A model generated the notes under the pieces. It worked only from the letters and a program-made list of their open reading frames with translations, had not been told where the DNA came from and did not search any database. A stretch of DNA of 64,000 bases from assembly GCF_024623455.1 (NCBI RefSeq), contig NZ_JANIPJ010000007.1, forward strand, positions 1-64,000, in the 5' to 3' direction. The DNA is from Paenibacillus soyae (GTDB lineage Bacteria > Bacillota > Bacilli > Paenibacillales > Paenibacillaceae). Shown piece after piece: positions 27,519 through 34,638 of the stretch. The translations under genes and the position numbers were made by a program. Position 1 is the stretch's first letter; each line of letters begins with the position of its first letter.

Positions 27519-28310
27519 ATGAGATACGCGTCTTTATTTTGGGAATATATCAAAAACTATGCGAAGACCCGTCTCACCTACAGGGCGGACTTTTGGATCG
27601 AAGTGTTCTCGGATTTGCTGTTCCAGTTCGTGAACCTCATCTTTATATTCATCGTGTTCCAGCATACGCCTTCGCTAGGCGGATGGTCAGAGCTCGAGGT
27701 GGTGTTCGTCTACGGCTTCTTCATGATCCCGTACGGCGTCTTCAGCACATTCTTCAGCATCTGGAATTTCAGCGAGCGCTATATCGTCAAAGGGGAGATG
27801 GACCGCGTTCTGACGCGCCCGGCGCACAGCTTGTTCCAGGTGCTGTTCGAGAACGTCGATCCGCCGTCTCTGTTCGGCTCGTTCGTTGGCGCGGGCATCA
27901 TGGCGTATTGCTGGGCGCAGATGGGGCTGCCGTTCCAGCTGACGGACCTGCTGGTTCTTGCTCTGTTCGTCGCGGGGGCAGTACTTATCTATGCGGGACT
28001 ATATACGGCGCTGAGCGCGATTTCCTTTTACTCCGACGCCCCGACGGGCATCGTGCCGCTTATGTATAACATTCAGAATTACGGCCGGTATCCGGTCAAT
28101 ATTTATAACAAAATTATCCGGTTCATGCTGACCTGGCTGCTTCCTTTCGCCTTCGTCGGCGTCATTCCGGCTTCGTATTTCCTCGAGGAGAAGACGGATG
28201 ACCTGTCCAAGCTGGCCATGCTTACGCCGGTTATGGGCATCATCGTGTTCGGTCTCGGCCTCGCGTTCTGGAACCATGGCGTGAAGAGGTACAGAGGAGC
28301 GGGCTCGTAG
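27519..28310 (+). CDS. ABC-2 type exporter permease, second subunit
   Basis: 263-residue membrane protein with six helices, of the COG3694-like group. GEMDRVLTRPAHSLFQVLFE near residue 90 is the counterpart of the conserved RPY loop in the first subunit. It lies six bases after that gene, with a short site GGGGGTAACGCGAG before the ATG. The three-gene set (ATPase, permease, permease) is a complete exporter; cargo unknown. Confidence 0.9.
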   Translation: MRYASLFWEYIKNYAKTRLTYRADFWIEVFSDLLFQFVNLIFIFIVFQHTPSLGGWSELEVVFVYGFFMIPYGVFSTFFSIWNFSERYIVKGEMDRVLTRPAHSLFQVLFENVDPPSLFGSFVGAGIMAYCWAQMGLPFQLTDLLVLALFVAGAVLIYAGLYTALSAISFYSDAPTGIVPLMYNIQNYGRYPVNIYNKIIRFMLTWLLPFAFVGVIPASYFLEEKTDDLSKLAMLTPVMGIIVFGLGLAFWNHGVKRYRGAGS

Positions 28311-28367
28311 TGGGAGCGAAGGCAATCGGTATGGGAAGCAGGCTTCAAGGGAAGGGGAAACACGGCA

Positions 28368-28838
28368 ATGACGGTTGAAATAGGCAAAAAAGCGCCGAAG
28401 TTCAAGCTGCCGGCATCGAACGGGGAGACGGTATCGCTGATGGAGCTTCGGGGAAGGAACGTCGTCATCTTCTTTTATCCGAAGGATATGACGGCAACCT
28501 GCACGGTGCAGGCCTGCGACATGAGGGACAACTACGCGTTGTTCGCGCAGGAAAACACCGTTGTTCTCGGCATCAGCGGAGACAGCGTGAAGTCGCATCA
28601 GAACTTCGTGCAGAAGAAGGAGCTGCCGTATTTGCTTCTGGCCGACGAGGACCACAAAGTATGCAAGCAGTACGGCGTCTGGCAGCTAAAGAAGCTATAC
28701 GGCCGAGAGTACATGGGCATTGTGCGCTCTACGTTTCTGATCGACGCCAAAGGCAATCTCGTCCGCGAGTGGCGCAAGGTGCGGGTGAAGGGGCATGCCG
28801 AGGAAGTGCTGGAAGCGGTGCGGGCATTAAAGAAGTAG
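28368..28838 (+). CDS. bcp: Thioredoxin-dependent peroxiredoxin (Bcp/PrxQ type)
   Basis: 156-residue thiol peroxidase. The peroxidatic Cys and, five residues later, a resolving Cys are in FYPKDMTATCTVQACDMRDNY near residues 44-49; the usual DxTPGCT is altered to DMTATCT, but both cysteines remain. GISGDSVKSHQNFVQK and STFLIDAKGNL are family motifs. It probably reduces organic hydroperoxides in the cytoplasm. It stands 57 bases after the exporter operon and is followed by a strong terminator. Confidence 0.95.
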   Translation: MTVEIGKKAPKFKLPASNGETVSLMELRGRNVVIFFYPKDMTATCTVQACDMRDNYALFAQENTVVLGISGDSVKSHQNFVQKKELPYLLLADEDHKVCKQYGVWQLKKLYGREYMGIVRSTFLIDAKGNLVREWRKVRVKGHAEEVLEAVRALKK

Positions 28839-28876
28839 GCTAGCCAGCGAAGACGGAATGAGCGGGAAGAAGGGAA

Positions 28877-28904
28877 GGTCGGGCAGATGCCCGGCCTTTT
28901 TTTT
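28877..28904 (+). terminator. Intrinsic terminator after bcp
   Basis: GGTCGGGCA (28877-28885) pairs with TGCCCGGCC (28888-28896), followed by eight T. The remainder of the gap to the MarR gene (28905-29099) holds no gene I can support. Confidence 0.9.
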
Positions 28905-29099
28905 AGTATGATTGACCAATTAACATACATTTCGGAAGCCCAGGCATGAATAAACGTAAGAGCGGACTTTTGAGCGCCTTAAGGATGATTTTCACCCTTG
29001 CAGCGCTGCTGGGGTTGCTATCCTACCCGTTAAGGCTGGCTAGTTAAATGGTCAGTAGTCGTTTATTTTCGTCTTATCCGATCATAACGAATGACCGTC

Positions 29100-29157
29100 T
29101 TGACATTAATACGATATCGTACTAAACTGGAAATAACTCACATACTACGATTTCGTA
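29100..29157 (+). promoter_or_regulatory. marR promoter with two palindromic operators
   Basis: TTGACA (29100-29105) and TAAACT (29123-29128) with a 17-base spacer form a promoter. The perfect 12-bp palindrome TACGATATCGTA (29110-29121) fills the spacer. A second copy, TACGATTTCGTA (29146-29157), lies just downstream, centres 36 bp apart. Both are followed by CTAAA. This is the layout of an autorepressed MarR-family gene. Confidence 0.75.
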
Positions 29158-29177
29158 CTAAAAGGAGCGCCAGCAGC

Positions 29178-29654
29178 ATGCAGCAACTTTACGACCTCTT
29201 CCTTAAGACCGGAATGCGCCCGTTCGCTTTTATGTCGGATACGCTGCAGCTTGAGCAGAAGGTGACGCGATCGGATCTGTCGACGCTGCTTATTCTGCTC
29301 ATCAGGGGAGATCTGACGATGTCGGAGCTTGCGGCCGAGATGGGGGCGCCTCTAAGCACGATGACCAGCATCGCGAAACGGCTGGAACGCAAAGGCTATA
29401 TCGCCAGGGCTACGTCCGCGGAAGACCAGCGGGTTAAGCTCGTGACACTGACGCAGGAAGGAAGGCGTCTCGCCAAAGAATCGGAGCGATACATGCTGGA
29501 GATGCTCGGCCGATTGGAGTCCGCGTTCACCCAGGAGGAGCTGGAGCAATTCACGGCGCTGCTCTTCAAGGCGGCCAGAGTTTTCCATGACGAGGGACCA
29601 ATGAAGCCCAAAGAGACGAAGACGGTTCCGAAGAAAATCACAATCGAAGAATGA
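29178..29654 (+). CDS. MarR-family transcriptional regulator
   Basis: 158-residue winged helix-turn-helix regulator. The DNA-binding domain is MSELAAEMGAPLSTMTSIAKRLERKGYIARATSAEDQRVKLVTLTQEGR at about residues 50-100, with dimerisation helices at both ends; the C-terminal tail is Lys/Glu-rich. The open frame begins further upstream, but ATG 29178 has AAAGGAGC before it and lies beyond both operators. Three matching palindromes, two here and one before the ArsA-like operon, point to autoregulation and control of that operon. The inducer is unknown. Confidence 0.92.
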   Translation: MQQLYDLFLKTGMRPFAFMSDTLQLEQKVTRSDLSTLLILLIRGDLTMSELAAEMGAPLSTMTSIAKRLERKGYIARATSAEDQRVKLVTLTQEGRRLAKESERYMLEMLGRLESAFTQEELEQFTALLFKAARVFHDEGPMKPKETKTVPKKITIEE

Positions 29655-29677
29655 CCGGTTCGCGCCGGTTTCATTTT

Positions 29678-29708
29678 TTGACCATATACTACGAAATCGT
29701 ACTAAAAT
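29678..29708 (+). promoter_or_regulatory. Promoter of the ArsA-like operon with third MarR-type operator
   Basis: TTGACC (29678-29683) and TAAAAT (29703-29708) flank the palindrome TACGAAATCGTA (29690-29701), which is the exact reverse complement of the second marR operator and is also followed by CTAAA. The 19-base spacer is slightly long. The arrangement copies that of the marR promoter. It lies 297 bases before the ArsA-like start codon, with the 260-bp repeat element in between. Confidence 0.65.
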
Positions 29709-29713
29709 TGAAA

Positions 29714-29973
29714 GTTCAAAAAGACCAGTTTTCAGCACATGAGCTTATGCTTCCGATGCTGCGTTTTTTTCAAAAACGCTGAAGAAGATCGGATGAAGCT
29801 AGGAACTGAGGAGCGGAGCGTAGTGGAAGCTACGTGAGCACCTGAAGCGTTTCCGTAGGAAACGCACTTCGAAAGCATACGCTCAGTTTCGGCTGAATTC
29901 GATATTCGATGTCGAGTATGCTTCGTGATTTGCTTCGTGATTTGCTTCGTGATCAAAATTGGTCTTTTTGAAC
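29714..29973. repeat. 260-bp structured repeat element bounded by 14-bp inverted repeats
   Basis: GTTCAAAAAGACCA (29714-29727) and its exact reverse complement (29960-29973) bound a gene-free segment full of secondary structure. It holds a hairpin GCGTTTCC-GTA-GGAAACGC (29847-29865), a hairpin GCGTTTTTTTCAAAAACGC near 29760, an inner inverted pair GAGCTTATGCTT/AAGCATACGCTC, and three tandem 12-bp units GCTTCGTGATTT at 29920-29955. It has no coding potential. It looks like a miniature inverted-repeat or other dispersed genomic element; the family is not named with certainty. Confidence 0.75.
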
Positions 29974-29997
29974 AACTTCTAAAAGGAGCGTGCAGGC

Positions 29998-31194
29998 ATG
30001 AGAATCATTATTTTTACGGGAAAAGGCGGCGTCGGCAAGACGAGCGTTGCGGCGGCGACGGCGGTGAAGCTGGCGAAGCAAGGAAAGCGGACTCTTATTC
30101 TCAGCACCGATGCCGCGCATAGCTTGGCGGATTCTCTCGATAGGCCGATCGGGCCGGATCCGGTTCAGATCGACGACCATTTGTGGGGGCAGGAAGTGAA
30201 TAGTCTCCGGGAAACGGAGCGCAATTGGGGATCGGTCCAGGGCTGGCTGACGAATTTGCTTCACAAAGCGAATCTGCAAGACATCACAACGGAAGAGATG
30301 CTGGTATTCCCCGGCATGGAGGAGCTGTTCAGCTTATTGCAGATCAAGGAGCACGCCCAAAGCGGACAATACGACGTGCTGGTGGTGGACTGCGCCCCGA
30401 CCGGGGAAACGCTGCGGCTCCTCAGCTATCCGAACGTGCTCAATTGGTGGCTGGAAAAAATATTCCCTGCGGAGCGCAAGCTGATCAAGCTCGTTCGTCC
30501 GGTCGCCAAGCTGACAAGCAAAATCGATCTGCCATCAGATGATGTGCTGGATAGTATTGAGCGATTCGCGCGCGCGCTCGAGGAAATGCAGCAAATCGTC
30601 CTGAACCCGGAGATTACGACGGTGAGGATCGTGTTGAACCCCGAGAAGATCGTGCTTGCGGAGTCGAAGCGCTCCTTCACGTACTTGAACCTGTTCGGCT
30701 TCAACACCGACGCGGTTATCGTGAACAGGGTGCTGCCGGACGCGGCGGGGGACGGTTTTCTCTCGCATTGGCGGGATATTCAGAAAAAGTACGAGGATGA
30801 AATTGAGGCGAATTTCCAGCCGCTGCCGATTATGAAGGCGCCGATGATGCAAGAGGAAGTGATCGGCCTGCCCATCCTGGAGCAATTGGCGGATATCGTG
30901 TACGGAGCCCTGGACCCCTCGGCTATGCTCTACCAAGGCAGGACGGAAGTAATTCGGGAGGAGAGCGGAGAGCTGCTCCTGGAGCTGCGGATACCTTTTG
31001 TAGAGAAGGAAGAGCTGAATTTAACGCAGACAGGCGATGAATTGACGGTGGACGCGGGCGCGTACAAACGGAAGGTTATTCTGCCAAGGACGTTGATGGG
31101 ACGGCAGGTAGAAGGCGCGAAATACTCGGAGGACCGGCTAATTATTCGTTTCGGCAGACGGGCGGAGACGGAGCGGGAAAGGGGAGAGGGCTAA
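29998..31194 (+). CDS. ArsA/Get3-like ATPase with C-terminal Hsp20-like domain
   Basis: 398-residue deviant Walker P-loop ATPase of the ArsA/TRC40 family. The P-loop FTGKGGVGKTSVAAA is at residues 5-19, switch I ILSTDAAHSLADSLD near 35-49, and switch II VVDCAPTGETLRLLSYP near 130. Residues about 320-395 form an Hsp20-like beta domain (ELLLELRIPFVEKEELNLT, then VILPRTLMGR) known at the end of bacterial ArsA-like proteins. Only one ATPase half is present, as in Get3. No arsenic genes are near, so arsenite export is not implied; client-protein targeting or another role is open. AAAGGAG precedes the ATG. The transcript probably starts upstream of the 260-bp element. Confidence 0.9.
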   Translation: MRIIIFTGKGGVGKTSVAAATAVKLAKQGKRTLILSTDAAHSLADSLDRPIGPDPVQIDDHLWGQEVNSLRETERNWGSVQGWLTNLLHKANLQDITTEEMLVFPGMEELFSLLQIKEHAQSGQYDVLVVDCAPTGETLRLLSYPNVLNWWLEKIFPAERKLIKLVRPVAKLTSKIDLPSDDVLDSIERFARALEEMQQIVLNPEITTVRIVLNPEKIVLAESKRSFTYLNLFGFNTDAVIVNRVLPDAAGDGFLSHWRDIQKKYEDEIEANFQPLPIMKAPMMQEEVIGLPILEQLADIVYGALDPSAMLYQGRTEVIREESGELLLELRIPFVEKEELNLTQTGDELTVDAGAYKRKVILPRTLMGRQVEGAKYSEDRLIIRFGRRAETERERGEG

Positions 31195-31418
31195 TGAGAG
31201 GACCGGCGCGAGGCGTGACAAGGGTGTTGGAGCAACTGGCATGCGCGGAACGGCTGTTCAGCCATATGGAACGGAGGGGGACCGAAACGCATGTCAAAAA
31301 CGCGGTCAAGGAATGGCTGCTTGCGTCCCGTTCGGTCATCGACAGCGTCATTGACACGTTAGAAGAGGAGCAAGCCGTTCCGACTGTCCGGAAGATTGAT
31401 ATCTTGAAAGGGGAGTGA
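31194..31418 (+). CDS. 74-residue protein of unknown function, coupled to the ArsA-like gene
   Basis: Its ATG overlaps the ArsA-like stop codon (TAATG), so it is translated with it. The product is a small, mostly helical protein with a basic N-terminus (MRGPARGVTRVLEQLACAE), no signal peptide and no membrane helix; one Cys near residue 17. I do not recognise a family. The tight coupling suggests a partner or adaptor of the ATPase, which is inference. Confidence 0.72.
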   Translation: MRGPARGVTRVLEQLACAERLFSHMERRGTETHVKNAVKEWLLASRSVIDSVIDTLEEEQAVPTVRKIDILKGE

Positions 31419-31423
31419 CAAGG

Positions 31424-31783
31424 ATGGTAAGCGGGGTTAAACGCCAAGTCGGGCTGTTCTTAATACTGACAGGGCTGCTTCATAACGTCGTTGGATTGAT
31501 CCTCTATTGGACGGAGCTTCAAGCGATCGTCACTGAAGGGCTATGGAACACGCTGCAGGAGGGGCAATGGGAGCGGTTGTCGGCGTTTTGGTTCATGATG
31601 TTCGGATTCCTATTCATGCTCCTAGGGTATCTGACGGATTGGCTTTTGAAAAAGAAGGGACTCGCGCCTCCGGCCGCTTTTGGCTGGATGCTGCTGGTCT
31701 TAAGTCTGGCCGGCGCCGTCATGATGCCTATGTCGGGATTTTGGCTGATCCTTCCGCAAGTGTGGCTATTGTTGCGGAGGTAA
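31424..31783 (+). CDS. Four-helix membrane protein (possibly DUF6463-like)
   Basis: 119-residue hydrophobic protein with four transmembrane segments at about residues 7-27, 47-68, 77-95 and 97-115; loops are short, with a Lys-rich loop LKKKGLAPP. An in-frame GTG nine bases upstream overlaps the previous stop; ATG 31424 is chosen because GGGGAG sits nine bases before it. The family resemblance is from memory and unproven. As the last gene of the MarR-controlled unit it may be the membrane partner or client of the ATPase. Confidence 0.72.
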   Translation: MVSGVKRQVGLFLILTGLLHNVVGLILYWTELQAIVTEGLWNTLQEGQWERLSAFWFMMFGFLFMLLGYLTDWLLKKKGLAPPAAFGWMLLVLSLAGAVMMPMSGFWLILPQVWLLLRR

Positions 31784-31851
31784 GCAAACGGTGAATCGGC
31801 TGCTGCCGGACTGACGCGAATGATATCGAGGTGACGTTCAACGAACGGATG

Positions 31852-31887
31852 ATCCTCCTTTCCTGCCGACGGAGAGGGGGATTTTTT
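31852..31887 (+). terminator. Intrinsic terminator of the ArsA-like operon
   Basis: ATCCTCCT (31852-31859) pairs with AGGGGGAT (31875-31882), one G-T pair, followed directly by TTTTTT. Confidence 0.75.
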
Positions 31888-32019
31888 GGCGCCCGCGAGA
31901 AGGGCTGCAGAGGTATTAAAATCTCGCAAGCGGAGTCATTTCGCCGAGAGCCTGTTCATATACTCTATCAACTAGGAAATCGCAATCATTCCAGGTGATA
32001 GAGAAGGGTGGCAAAGACG

Positions 32020-33435
32020 ATGCGGCGAGTGTTGAAGGCGTCAATCTGCGCGGCGGTTGTTTGGTTTGGCATTATGGAATTCGGAGGAGACTGGATGCAG
32101 CAAGGGGAAGCGGCCCGGCATGCGGGCGGGACAAGCTATGTGCAGACGGTCTCCCTGGAATATGAGGCGCGTACTCTTCTAAGCGGGGCCGAGGACGCCG
32201 AAAGCGATTCGGAGAAAGAGCAAGGGAGCGGGGCGGAGGGAGATTCCGTCAAACCGGCGGCATATCAGCCAGGAGAAGAGAATGCCGGCGATGTTGCGGC
32301 GGACTCAAGCCCGGCGGCGCCGGGTGGCGGCGGGCTTCCCGGAGAAGCTGAAGGGGGGACGGCTTCCGCGCTTGATGCCAAGCCGGAAAGCGGCAAGGTG
32401 CTGTATTTGACCTTCGACGACGGGCCAAGCCTTCATACGCCGGAGGTGCTCGATATTTTGAAGCGGGAAGGGGTAAACGCCACCTTCTTCGTGCTAGGCG
32501 AGCATGTCGAGCAGCATCCCGACATCGCGAGGCGCATCGTGGAAGAGGGGCACGCGATCGGCAACCATACGTACAATCACGAATATGAGAAGCTGTACGG
32601 CAGCTTCGGCGAGTTCGCCAGTCAAATCATGAAAACGGACAATGCGATATACGAGGCCGCGGAAGTAAGGACGACGCTAGTGCGGGCACCCGGCGGGACC
32701 TATCGCAATTTCGATAAAGGGTATTTCGAAGCGATGGAGTCGGCGGGGTATCGGGTTCACGACTGGAACGTCGACAGCGGCGATTCGAAGCGGCGCGGCG
32801 TGCCTGCAGCCGAAATCGTGGCCAATGTGAAAGCTTCGCGGATCGCGGACACGTTGAACGTGCTCCTCCATGACAGCGCGGGACATGAGGAATCGGTTAA
32901 GGCGCTGCCGCAGATTATTCAATATTACAAGGCGCTCGGATATTCCTTCGAGGTGCTGGAGGACGGCGTGAAGCCGATGCAATTCCAGCTGGCCGAGCAA
33001 ATCAAGTGGAAGAGGGGCAAAGTCCCGGCGAGCGAACGGGAGAAGCTGGCCGCGTTCGGCAAGCAGCTCGATGCCGGCGGGGAACGCAGAATAGCCTCTT
33101 ACCGGGAGCCGGCGCTGATCGTGCACCGCGGCGAAGAAAGCCTCGTTCTGGAGGCGGGAGAGTACAGCCTGATCGAAGGCGCGATCCATGTTCCGCTGCT
33201 GAGCTTGACGGAATGGATGGGCGGAGAGGCGGAGCTGGACGAAGCTTCGGGCGTCATCGAAGCGAGCCTCATGGGCAAGCGGATGTTCTGGATGTCGGAT
33301 ACTTGGCCGCCGGCCGAGGGGGAAGATACGCTTCACGTCGATGTGCCGCTGCGCGCCACGCTGAGCGAATTCGGCCTGACGATCGAGGATTACGTCTATA
33401 CGGACGAACGCCGGGAGGTTTGGATTGCGGAGTAG
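32020..33435 (+). CDS. Polysaccharide deacetylase (NodB domain), membrane-attached or secreted
   Basis: 471-residue carbohydrate esterase family 4 protein. A hydrophobic N-terminal segment (residues 4-22) is followed by a low-complexity Glu/Gly/Ala/Ser linker to about residue 125. The NodB domain comes next: YLTFDDGPSLHTPEVLDIL has the catalytic Asp and metal Asp, NHTYNHEYEKL the two metal His, RAPGGTYRNF, DWNVDSGDS and LLHDS the remaining motifs. The last 110 residues resemble a degenerate copper-amine-oxidase-like N1 domain. It probably removes acetyl groups from peptidoglycan or chitin-like glycans outside the cell. ATG 32020 is chosen over an in-frame GTG four codons earlier on spacing from AGAAGGGTGG. 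Confidence 0.92.
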   Translation: MRRVLKASICAAVVWFGIMEFGGDWMQQGEAARHAGGTSYVQTVSLEYEARTLLSGAEDAESDSEKEQGSGAEGDSVKPAAYQPGEENAGDVAADSSPAAPGGGGLPGEAEGGTASALDAKPESGKVLYLTFDDGPSLHTPEVLDILKREGVNATFFVLGEHVEQHPDIARRIVEEGHAIGNHTYNHEYEKLYGSFGEFASQIMKTDNAIYEAAEVRTTLVRAPGGTYRNFDKGYFEAMESAGYRVHDWNVDSGDSKRRGVPAAEIVANVKASRIADTLNVLLHDSAGHEESVKALPQIIQYYKALGYSFEVLEDGVKPMQFQLAEQIKWKRGKVPASEREKLAAFGKQLDAGGERRIASYREPALIVHRGEESLVLEAGEYSLIEGAIHVPLLSLTEWMGGEAELDEASGVIEASLMGKRMFWMSDTWPPAEGEDTLHVDVPLRATLSEFGLTIEDYVYTDERREVWIAE

Positions 33436-33551
33436 TAGACGAGGGTGGCAGCAGAGCGGGGGAACGCGCTTGGAGACAGGGCGGCCGCTGACAAGCAGGC
33501 TCTAGCAAAACGCGAATCTAGCAGGTCTAAACGCGCGCCAAGGTGGAGACA

Positions 33552-33579
33552 CTGAAAAATAGATAGATTTATTTTTCAG
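33552..33579 (+). promoter_or_regulatory. Hairpin overlapping the ribosome binding site of the moxR-type gene
   Basis: CTGAAAAATA (33552-33561) and TATTTTTCAG (33570-33579) form a perfect 10-bp inverted repeat with an 8-base loop. The last AG is also the start of the AGGAGG site (33578-33583), so folding would partly hide it. Confidence 0.55.
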
Positions 33580-33594
33580 GAGGCGAAGACGGCT

Positions 33595-34638
33595 ATGATC
33601 ACTCCACATGCATTCGAAAGCAGGGACGAAGAGTCCCGCGAAGAGACGGCGCGTCATTGGGCGGAACCGCCGCAGGTGCTGCTGCACCGGCTGCAGCATA
33701 AGGTAGAGAGCGTATTGCTAGGGAAACAGGATTTGATCAAACAGACGCTGACGGCGCTGCTGGCAGGCGGACATGTGCTGCTGGAGGATGTGCCGGGCGT
33801 AGGGAAGACGATGCTTGCGGGCGCGTTCGCGAGATCGATAGGAGGAGAATTCAAACGGATTCAGTTCACGTCGGATATGATGCCTGCCGATGTGATCGGA
33901 GGCGTCGTGCTGGAGCCGAAAACGAATGAGCTTGTATATCGTCCCGGACCGATCATGGCGAACGTGGTGCTGGCCGACGAGATGAACCGCGCGTCCGCGC
34001 GGACGCAATCGTCCCTTCTGGAAGCGATGGAAGAGCGGAGAGTAACCATCGAAGGCAAAACGCGCAGATTGCCCGTGCCGTTCATGCTTATCGCGACCCA
34101 GAATCCGCTTAGCTTCGAAGGAACGAGCGGCTTGCCGGAAGCGCAGCTCGACCGGTTCATGATGAGGCTGTCGATTGGCTATCCGGATACCGAGCACGAG
34201 AATCGGATGCTGGAGCAATACGCGAACGGCAAAAGAACGGAGCCGGACCGGCTGAGACCGGTGCTCGCCGTGCAGGAATGGCTGCAAATGCAAGCGGAAG
34301 CGAGGCAAGGACACATGCATCCTTCGCTGATGCGCTTCATGGTGGCGGTGGCGGACGCGACGAGGCGATCGCAGGAGGTGCTGCTCGGGGCAAGTCCGCG
34401 CGCGCTGAGGGATTGGCTGCGGGCGGCGCAAGCGAGCGCTTATATGGAAGGCAGGAGATACGTGATTCCCGACGATCTGCTCGGTACGGCGGAGGCCGTG
34501 CTGAGTCACCGGCTGGTGCTGCGTGGCAGCGCGGGCTTCGGCGGGCGAAATGCTTCCGCCCTGGTCAGACAGCTCGTCGCTTCGATTCCGTTGCCGAAGG
34601 AAGCGGCGCCGGCGGCTTCGAAAGGAAGATGGAAATGA
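33595..34638 (+). CDS. MoxR-family AAA+ ATPase
   Basis: 347-residue AAA+ protein, probably a chaperone-like ATPase that matures or regulates its neighbours' products. Walker A is LEDVPGVGKTMLAGAF near residue 63, Walker B VVLADEMNRAS near 124, sensor 1 IATQNPLSFEGTSGLPEAQLDRF near 163. AGGAGG precedes the ATG. It is first of three overlapping genes (MoxR, DUF58, transglutaminase) upstream of guaA, the same order as yeaC-yeaD-yebA-guaA in B. subtilis. Confidence 0.95.
   Translation: MITPHAFESRDEESREETARHWAEPPQVLLHRLQHKVESVLLGKQDLIKQTLTALLAGGHVLLEDVPGVGKTMLAGAFARSIGGEFKRIQFTSDMMPADVIGGVVLEPKTNELVYRPGPIMANVVLADEMNRASARTQSSLLEAMEERRVTIEGKTRRLPVPFMLIATQNPLSFEGTSGLPEAQLDRFMMRLSIGYPDTEHENRMLEQYANGKRTEPDRLRPVLAVQEWLQMQAEARQGHMHPSLMRFMVAVADATRRSQEVLLGASPRALRDWLRAAQASAYMEGRRYVIPDDLLGTAEAVLSHRLVLRGSAGFGGRNASALVRQLVASIPLPKEAAPAASKGRWK

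Noticed and set aside
28947..28982. Small open frame after bcp
   Set aside because: It ends after only twelve codons and has no ribosome binding site.
29920..29955. CRISPR-like short repeats
   Set aside because: The three 12-bp units are directly adjacent with no spacers and belong to the inverted-repeat element; no CRISPR array or cas gene occurs in the window.
29998..31194. Arsenite export ATPase of an ars operon
   Set aside because: No arsB, arsC, arsD or arsR nearby, only one ATPase half, and a MarR-type rather than ArsR regulator.
34278..34634. Upstream extension of the DUF58 frame through the moxR gene
   Set aside because: The extension is a shadow of moxR; the ATG overlapping the moxR stop has the right context and gives a family-like start.
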